Assembly: GCA_900240875.1 (NCBI GenBank)
Contig: OESE01000218.1
Location: 310,001 to 374,000 of the forward strand
Direction: 5' to 3'
DNA from: Crithidia expoeki
Taxonomy: Eukaryota; Euglenozoa; Kinetoplastea; Trypanosomatida; Trypanosomatidae
DNA length: 64,000 nt
The notes below the pieces were generated by a model. It was not told the DNA's origin and did no database searches. It worked only from the letters and a program-made list of their open reading frames with translations. Of the stretch, positions 58,546 to 64,000 are shown one piece after another. Position 1 is the first letter of the stretch. Every line of letters begins with the position of its first letter. The translations under genes and the position numbers were made by a program.

Positions 58546-60024
58546 ATGCAGAACCCTTTTCATGCGTTCTCTACGTCGGGCACCGGTAGTAGTGGACCCT
58601 CTTCTTTGCCGGTATTTATCCTAGACATCGGCACGCGCACCACCAAAGCTGGCCTGCATACTTCTGTCGCTCCTTACGTAACCCCGTCCATCACTGGAAC
58701 CCCAAAATACCCGCGTTGCTTGCCTAGCCCTTCACCAGCTGTTACCACCACCACCAGCAACGGTGTATTCGTCGGTAACGACGCGCGGCAGCAGCGCGGC
58801 TTACTCCGACTGTACTACCCCGTGCAGCACGGCGGCGCCATCATGGACTGGGAAGGTGGGCTGCGTCCCTTGCTGCGACACAGCGTTAAAGGCGCGCTCA
58901 CCACAACGGCGAGCTACAACACAGCGGCGCACGCACTACAAGACGACCGCGACGATGTCATCTACTCCCTTGTGGAGAGCCCGTTTGCTTCCCGTCCGCA
59001 GCGGGCACGGCTTGCGGAAATGCTCTTCGAGGGTGCAGAATCGAGCAGCCGCGTTGGCCCGCGCGCCGCCGGCATCTTCTGCGGCGTAGGTCCATTGTTG
59101 GCCCTTTATGCCACCGGACAAACCACGGGAATCGTGGTGGATGTCGGCGACGGCGGTGTCAGCACGGCAGCCGCAGTGGACGGCTATGTGCTCCCGCTGT
59201 GTCTGCAGCACGACGTGAGCGGAGCTTCAGGGTCCGCCGTGACCTCGTACCTGACGCGGCTGTTGTACCAAAGCGGTGTTCTCGGCCCTGCGTCAACGCT
59301 AGGTAGTAATGTGAGTCGCGGCGCCAGCGCGGGCACAACTCAGGAGCGGGAGCTGGTCTACGACATTAAGGAGGCGTGTTGCTCTGTATCCGCCACACCT
59401 TTAGTGTCCTCCCACGCAGCCGCTGGCGCGACCGCGGTGGTCACTCCCACCACAGCAGAGTTAAATGAAGCCCTCATCAACGCAGCGCGACAGATGCAGC
59501 AACTCTCGGTGAAAAGTGGCGGTAACGCTGGTTTAACAAGCGTAACCGACGCATTCACAGTCTCTTACACCTATGCCCTTCCTGACGGTCACACAATTGA
59601 GGTGGGGGCTACAGAAGCGGCGCAAGCGTCAGAGGTGCTCTTTTACCCGTCTCTAATGGGCTATGAGGGCCCTGGTATCGTGGACACGGTACTCAGCGCC
59701 GTAGCCTCTGCACCGGCAGACGTGCAGTCCAAACTGCTCGAGAACGTCGTCCTGACAGGCGGTGCAACATGCAGCGCTGGATTTGGCAAGCGCGTGTTCC
59801 ATGAATTGGAGGATCGACTTAACGCAAACAATGCAACATTCTCTTTGCCGTCCCTTCGCGGACAGCGTGTATGCGTCACAGTTCCGGAGCAGCGCGCTCA
59901 CGCCGGTTGGCTCGGCGCGAGCTTTGTGTCACAGTTATCTACCTTTGCCTCGTACATGGTGGTGACGCGCGCAGCCTACGAAGAGGAGGGAGAAGCGGCG
60001 CTGGCAAAGAAAGTGCTGACGTAG
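58546..60024 (+). CDS. Actin-related protein, Arp1 (centractin)-like, divergent
   Basis: A 492-residue member of the actin superfamily. The two phosphate-binding loops are present: D-I-G-T-R-T-T-K-A-G near residue 27 and V-V-D-V-G-D-G near 197. Segments favour Arp1: R-G-L-L-R-L-Y-Y-P-V-Q-H-G near 84, L-A-L-Y-A-T-G-Q-T-T-G-I-V near 185, and R-A-R-L-A-E-M-L-F-E near 150, where Glu stands in place of the catalytic Gln of actin, as in Arp1. The C-terminal third has V-L-T-G-G-A-T near 405. Arp1 forms the short filament of dynactin, the dynein cofactor. The protein is longer than actin or Arp1 (about 375 residues) through insertions near 45-60, 115-135 and 245-300. Another Arp class cannot be excluded. 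The first in-frame ATG was used; it lies 47 bases after the acceptor AG. Confidence 0.72.
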   Translation: MQNPFHAFSTSGTGSSGPSSLPVFILDIGTRTTKAGLHTSVAPYVTPSITGTPKYPRCLPSPSPAVTTTTSNGVFVGNDARQQRGLLRLYYPVQHGGAIMDWEGGLRPLLRHSVKGALTTTASYNTAAHALQDDRDDVIYSLVESPFASRPQRARLAEMLFEGAESSSRVGPRAAGIFCGVGPLLALYATGQTTGIVVDVGDGGVSTAAAVDGYVLPLCLQHDVSGASGSAVTSYLTRLLYQSGVLGPASTLGSNVSRGASAGTTQERELVYDIKEACCSVSATPLVSSHAAAGATAVVTPTTAELNEALINAARQMQQLSVKSGGNAGLTSVTDAFTVSYTYALPDGHTIEVGATEAAQASEVLFYPSLMGYEGPGIVDTVLSAVASAPADVQSKLLENVVLTGGATCSAGFGKRVFHELEDRLNANNATFSLPSLRGQRVCVTVPEQRAHAGWLGASFVSQLSTFASYMVVTRAAYEEEGEAALAKKVLT

Positions 60025-61108
60025 GTAAAAACAAACGGCTCTTTCTAGCACACCAGCAGTGCACGTGAAGTCCCTTACTTTCTTTCGTTCAACCATTTTT
60101 TTCTTTTTAGTATGACTTTGCGCTCAATTTGCCGCAAACCAGGTCGGACATCACAATGGTGGTCAACAGAAAATGAATACGTACTTATACCAACAGGGAA
60201 ACATTACGGCTTTCATTTCTGGGTCTTGAAAAAAGAAAAAATGAGACGATGGCGCCGTAACAACACGCTCTTACGCATCTTGGTGCAATCGGCTCCATCG
60301 CCGTCTTATATTCATTAAGAATAAAAGTGGACAGCAACTTTTGAGCATTTTTTTTTATCTGCGCGGACATCTTCCCCTGCTACAGACTTAAATTCTTCGT
60401 CCCATCCTGTTTTCTAGACTCCCCCTCGGTTTCTTTACACACACCGGTTCTAAAACACCTTTCCTTGCCTTATCATTCGGCCACTCTTCACTTACGAGAA
60501 GTTGCACATTCGCCAGCACCCCTTCTTCGGCTGTCTGCTAAAAAAAAAATTTTTGCATAAATCGAATAAAAAAGGGGTTTCAGAGGTACCGCTTCAGAAG
60601 TGATACGTTTTTATTTGACCAGTAGGGCAGTGGTTGAGCGTATAAGAACGTCCTCGCGGTCTTTCTCCAGGTGTGAAAAGTAAAATTACTCCACGACAGT
60701 CCTTCTTTGCATCGGCTATTTTAATCACTGAACGACTGCACTATTTCAATTAAATCCCCGAAACTTTACTGCGCCCCTCGATGAAACAAAAACACGGCGT
60801 GTCCTAACTTATCTCTGATGAACTGCAATTAGCACATTCCTCATAGTAGAAAGTCTTGGCATAGATATCTTTTTTCTTTTTTCCCACAAGTCAGTTCCCG
60901 CGCTCAGAGCGTAGCCAGCTGTCTCGTGATACTTTTTACTTGTTTTTTCCCCCCTCGTTTTATGTTACCTTTACTGATCTGCCTTCTTTCGGGCCGCTCA
61001 CGTCACCCGCTTTAATTCTTCGTTGCCGGTAGATCCACCGCGACCGTCAGCACCGGCGCGCAGCAAAAAGCCCCGTTTGCATTTGATGGTACTCAACGCA
61101 CCCAAGAT

Positions 61109-61133
61109 ACACACACACACACACACACACACA
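61109..61133 (+). repeat. (AC)n microsatellite
   Basis: A dinucleotide repeat of about 12 units in the long spacer between the Arp-like gene and the last gene. Confidence 0.85.
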
Positions 61134-62337
61134 TCTGTAGCGATATTCCCATGCGGGCCGAGCAGCGTGAACTACTTGTTTTTTGCTTTTTACATTTTCC
61201 CCCTCTGTGTCACCCATCACAAACTTTCCTCGTTCTTTTCCTAGCGGCTACTGGCGACTTCGGGTGACGTTGCTCCTTTCTTACTTTTGCCACACCTACC
61301 CATACTCGGTAATTGAACTAAAAAACAGAAGGCGCAGTTACTTGAAAAACCGTTGGAAAAGTCACACACAGTGAGAAACGAGGCGTTCCACTCGACGTTT
61401 TCCGTTGGTAAGGCCCTTCTTTTTCGACATTAATTCCTCGGTCTTTTTTCTTTTTGTGTATTTGTGTGGCTTTCTTTGCTCTTAAAAGCGTTTCGTCCAA
61501 GCCCGGCTGGCCTCTATACGCATCGCTACACTTGACGTTACCCCTTTTTTTTTACAACTACTCCCCCTCCCCCCCCATCTTATTGTGAGACGTGCGCTAT
61601 TTCCCCACACACAATCTCCCCGCGTTGTTCTTTTGATTTGTTATCGTTGTTCGCTGTTCTACTCGATAACGTAAAAGGCGGCTGGGAAGAGGTGGAAAGA
61701 AAGGCAGTTGATCACATTTTTTGCCTTGCTCTGCTTTCAAATTACCGCTTTTCGTCTTTTTTTTCCTGCTACTTTGTCGCTAAAAGTTCAGCTCGGGGTA
61801 CTTCCCCTTTGCCAATCGCTTTACCTGATTGGGAAAAAAACGTTTACTTGTGGGAGTGTTTTTTTCCTTTCAGGATTTTTTTCCTTCAGGAACTACTACC
61901 AATCACCTTTTCTGGATTTCACCAAGCACAAGCTTTATTATACGCACAGCCGCGTGCTTACGTGGACACACTTTTTATACACGTACGCAGGTAATCTCCC
62001 ACCAACACCTTCCCCGTCTTACTTTTGCGTTGTGTTTCCCTGACTTTTGAGTAGTTGATGGTCACCGAGACTTGTACCCATTCCCTTTTCTTTGCTGGGA
62101 AGATATTGTTGACCAAAGCGCAGACGTGGGAATCGTATGATCGTGAACTACACTCGTATTTTCACCTGCTCTTCGTTTGCTTCCAGAATCTGCTCTATTG
62201 GCAAACCTTTTTCAACTAACCCTGATTGAATAGAAAGCGCTTCTTTTTCTTTCTTACTTCCTGTTGAGCTCTACGGGTCGCTTATACCATCTCCGTTGTT
62301 CCCTCATTAACGAACGTAAGCTCTGCTTTAGAGATAC

Positions 62338-62357
62338 ATATATATATATATATATAT
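62338..62357 (+). repeat. (AT)n microsatellite
   Basis: An AT repeat of 10 units about 90 bases upstream of the last gene, just before its presumed splice acceptor. Confidence 0.8.
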
Positions 62358-62449
62358 TGTGCCACTCCCCAGTCCCTATCTTTTGTTTTCGAAGCTCACT
62401 TACACTTTTTTTTTTAAACGTTACTAATTGCACAATTCGTAACGCCGAC

Positions 62450-64000
62450 ATGGCGAACCCGCATGCCGACCCCACCTCTATTGACTACGTTCTACAGCGC
62501 GCGCAGGATGAACTCCGCAGAGGCGAGAACCAGCACTGCCGAGCCACAGAGGCGCAGTACACAAACCACGTGAGGGAGCTGTTGGGCAATCTTGAGCGCT
62601 ACCTCGAGACGTGCGGCGTGCAGCTCCCATCGGAGGTGATCACTGAGGCGGAAGTCACGACGGCAGCAGCGGGAGCGTCTCTCAGCGACACCGGCACCCC
62701 GAATGGCGGCGCACGCCCACCTTTCAGCAGTCAAGTCAGGGGTGGGTTTTTATGCTCCAACCGCAGTTATCCCAACCTGCAGAACCGTTCCCTCTCTGCT
62801 TCCGCTGCAGTGGAAAGTGGGCGTGTGTGCCGCGGCTCTGCGTCAAGCAACGGTGCCGTCCCGCACGGCCCATTTGCGGGGGACGCAGCACACCCGCGTG
62901 TCGGCTGGGGTACCCTAGCAACCCCGACGGAAGCGCAACAGCTGGACTGCACACAAGAGGGCGAGGGAGAAAGACGCCCTGTCTTCGCTAACGTCAATGC
63001 TGCCACCGTTTTGGCGACGGGCCGGCGAATCACGTCTGATACTGCAAGCGCAAGCCTCACGACGAGCTTTAGCAGCAACAACAACACCATGAGCACCAAC
63101 TACGCGGTGTTACCGAAGGTACGGAACGAGACGAGCCGTGCAGCGTGTACGAGCGAGGGCGCCCAGCACACGCCGCCAAAGCTGGCCGGTTCGTCGTCCC
63201 CACACTTCTTGCCCAATGGCAGCGCAGCGGACACCATTCCCGAGCAGGAGGGAGTCAGCTTCAGCACGCTGACCGGCGGCAGTCTTCCCCTCATTGCTAC
63301 TGTAGACGGGCAGGGCAGGTCGGTGCAACTGCGTCCCCAGCAACGCACCCCGCTCGTCGAGCCGCTGGATCACAGTAGTAACCCCCAGCCACCTGAAGCG
63401 GTTATCGCGCACGCGCGCTCGGTTAGTTTGAACATCGTGGCCGACGGCAGCGGTGCCTACATGGGCAGCGGGACGGACCAGTGGGGAGACTTTGGCCAGT
63501 TTGTGCAGTCCATCACAGAGAGCCGCATGAACAGCAATCTCACCTCACTGCAGAGTGCCGCCGCTGCGGCTGCGGCTGCGTATTCTATGCCGGTTGGCTG
63601 CAGTACGGGCAGCGGCGGCACTATCCTGCCCGTCATGACGGCGCCGCCCAGCCAGGAGAGCACCATGGCGACGATGCGTACGGTCGGCACGTCATCCCCC
63701 GCGATGGAGCCCGAAACCGCCTTTCAGCTTCCACACGTTTTGGTGACTGCCTCCTCGCCACGGCTGCCTTCCATGAAAGATCTGCTGCCCAGTGAGCAAC
63801 AGTCGAAGCAACCGCACGACCACCAGCAACAGCAACAACAACAGGTTCAACACGGGGTAATGTCGCCGCTTAGCGTTGGGAGCGCTGTCGTGCATCCGGA
63901 GAGCGCCAGTTTGCAGGACGCGTTCGCGCAGTCATCCCAGCAGTACAAGACAACGGCGGCAGAGGTTGTAAACATTAGCAGTTGCTCCTCGCTACCACCT
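62450..64000 (+). CDS. Hypothetical Ser/Gln-rich protein, 5' part only (open at the right edge)
   Basis: An ATG at 62450 opens a frame of 517 codons that runs uninterrupted to the last base of the window, so the gene continues beyond it. The first 60 residues look folded and helical (Y-V-L-Q-R-A-Q-D-E-L-R-R, then V-R-E-L-L-G-N-L-E-R-Y-L). The rest is low-complexity: Ser, Thr, Ala, Gly and Asn-rich, an Ala run near residue 373, and a Gln run interrupted by His near 460-467. No recognised domain lies in the visible part; a folded domain may follow downstream. GC-rich third positions and the length of the open frame show that it is coding. Its long upstream spacer suggests a long 5' leader or a long 3' UTR of the previous gene. 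Confidence 0.75.
   Translation, partial: MANPHADPTSIDYVLQRAQDELRRGENQHCRATEAQYTNHVRELLGNLERYLETCGVQLPSEVITEAEVTTAAAGASLSDTGTPNGGARPPFSSQVRGGFLCSNRSYPNLQNRSLSASAAVESGRVCRGSASSNGAVPHGPFAGDAAHPRVGWGTLATPTEAQQLDCTQEGEGERRPVFANVNAATVLATGRRITSDTASASLTTSFSSNNNTMSTNYAVLPKVRNETSRAACTSEGAQHTPPKLAGSSSPHFLPNGSAADTIPEQEGVSFSTLTGGSLPLIATVDGQGRSVQLRPQQRTPLVEPLDHSSNPQPPEAVIAHARSVSLNIVADGSGAYMGSGTDQWGDFGQFVQSITESRMNSNLTSLQSAAAAAAAAYSMPVGCSTGSGGTILPVMTAPPSQESTMATMRTVGTSSPAMEPETAFQLPHVLVTASSPRLPSMKDLLPSEQQSKQPHDHQQQQQQQVQHGVMSPLSVGSAVVHPESASLQDAFAQSSQQYKTTAAEVVNISSCSSLPP

Larger units (their letters stand above)
60025..62449 (+). other. 2.4-kb pyrimidine-rich intergenic region
   Basis: This is the longest stretch without a gene in the window. 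The + strand is strongly T/C-rich with many tracts (for example near 60407-60440, 60950-60960, 61540-61640, 61700-61780 and 61855-61890), an AC repeat at 61109-61133 and a TA repeat at 62338-62357. Open frames here are short and lack coding bias. It probably consists of long UTRs. The last AG before the next ATG after a pyrimidine tract is at 62392-62393. No tRNA or other RNA gene could be recognised; small RNAs such as snoRNAs cannot be excluded by eye. Confidence 0.5.

Noticed and set aside
60629-60690. Short stretch resembling a tRNA D-arm
   Set aside because: No B box or acceptor stem pairing found.
61638-61994. 118-codon + frame in the long spacer
   Set aside because: It begins at TTG in pyrimidine-rich DNA; Phe/Leu/Ser-rich translation is what such DNA gives by chance.
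1-64000. Retroposons (ingi/SLACS-like), virus-derived elements, CRISPR arrays
   Set aside because: No reverse transcriptase, integrase or capsid-type frame and no regularly spaced repeats were seen on either strand.

Overview
The window is nuclear chromosomal DNA from a trypanosomatid (Kinetoplastea). The evidence is that every supported gene (18, one of them running off the right edge) lies on the + strand with no recognisable cis introns. The genes are separated by AT-rich spacers with long pyrimidine tracts followed by AG, the mark of trans-splice acceptors in a polycistronic unit. Coding DNA is GC-rich. Several products belong to kinetoplastid-specific or kinetoplastid-typical families: the proteasome activator PA26, a Nup65-type nucleoporin with a membrane anchor, and PSA/GP46-type leucine-rich repeats. 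All three standard stop codons end genes, so there is no sign of stop-codon reassignment. The species cannot be named from sequence reading alone; an invertase-bearing monoxenous, plant-associated or Leishmania-related lineage fits.

Layout, left to right: an unknown single-pass membrane protein; a Nup65-like nucleoporin; a secreted three-module enzyme joining an acid-sphingomyelinase-like metallophosphoesterase, PSA-like leucine-rich repeats and a GH32 beta-fructofuranosidase; a RING protein with a possible BRCT-like C-terminus; the very large ribosome-biogenesis factor UTP20, split here by one apparent frameshift; a 1,721-residue low-complexity protein; a TPR protein; V-ATPase subunit D; an endonuclease/exonuclease/phosphatase-fold hydrolase; an unknown protein; a SET-domain protein with a membrane segment; an FHA-domain protein; PA26; an AMPK gamma subunit with four CBS motifs; a mitochondrial TFB1M-type rRNA dimethyltransferase; a coiled-coil protein; an Arp1-like actin-related protein; and, after a 2.4-kb pyrimidine-rich spacer, the start of a Gln/Ser-rich protein open at the right edge.

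The genes are mostly unrelated housekeeping functions, as expected for a polycistronic unit without functional operons. The exceptional locus is the three-module secreted enzyme at 5211-9308. It combines a sugar-cleaving enzyme, a trypanosomatid surface-type recognition domain and a lipid/phosphodiester hydrolase fold in one polypeptide, and it carries a further PAN/apple-like cysteine insertion in its last domain. I saw no tRNA, rRNA, retroposon, virus-derived element or CRISPR array. Starts were chosen as the first ATG downstream of a plausible splice acceptor. Family calls rest on motifs recognised by eye, not on searches.
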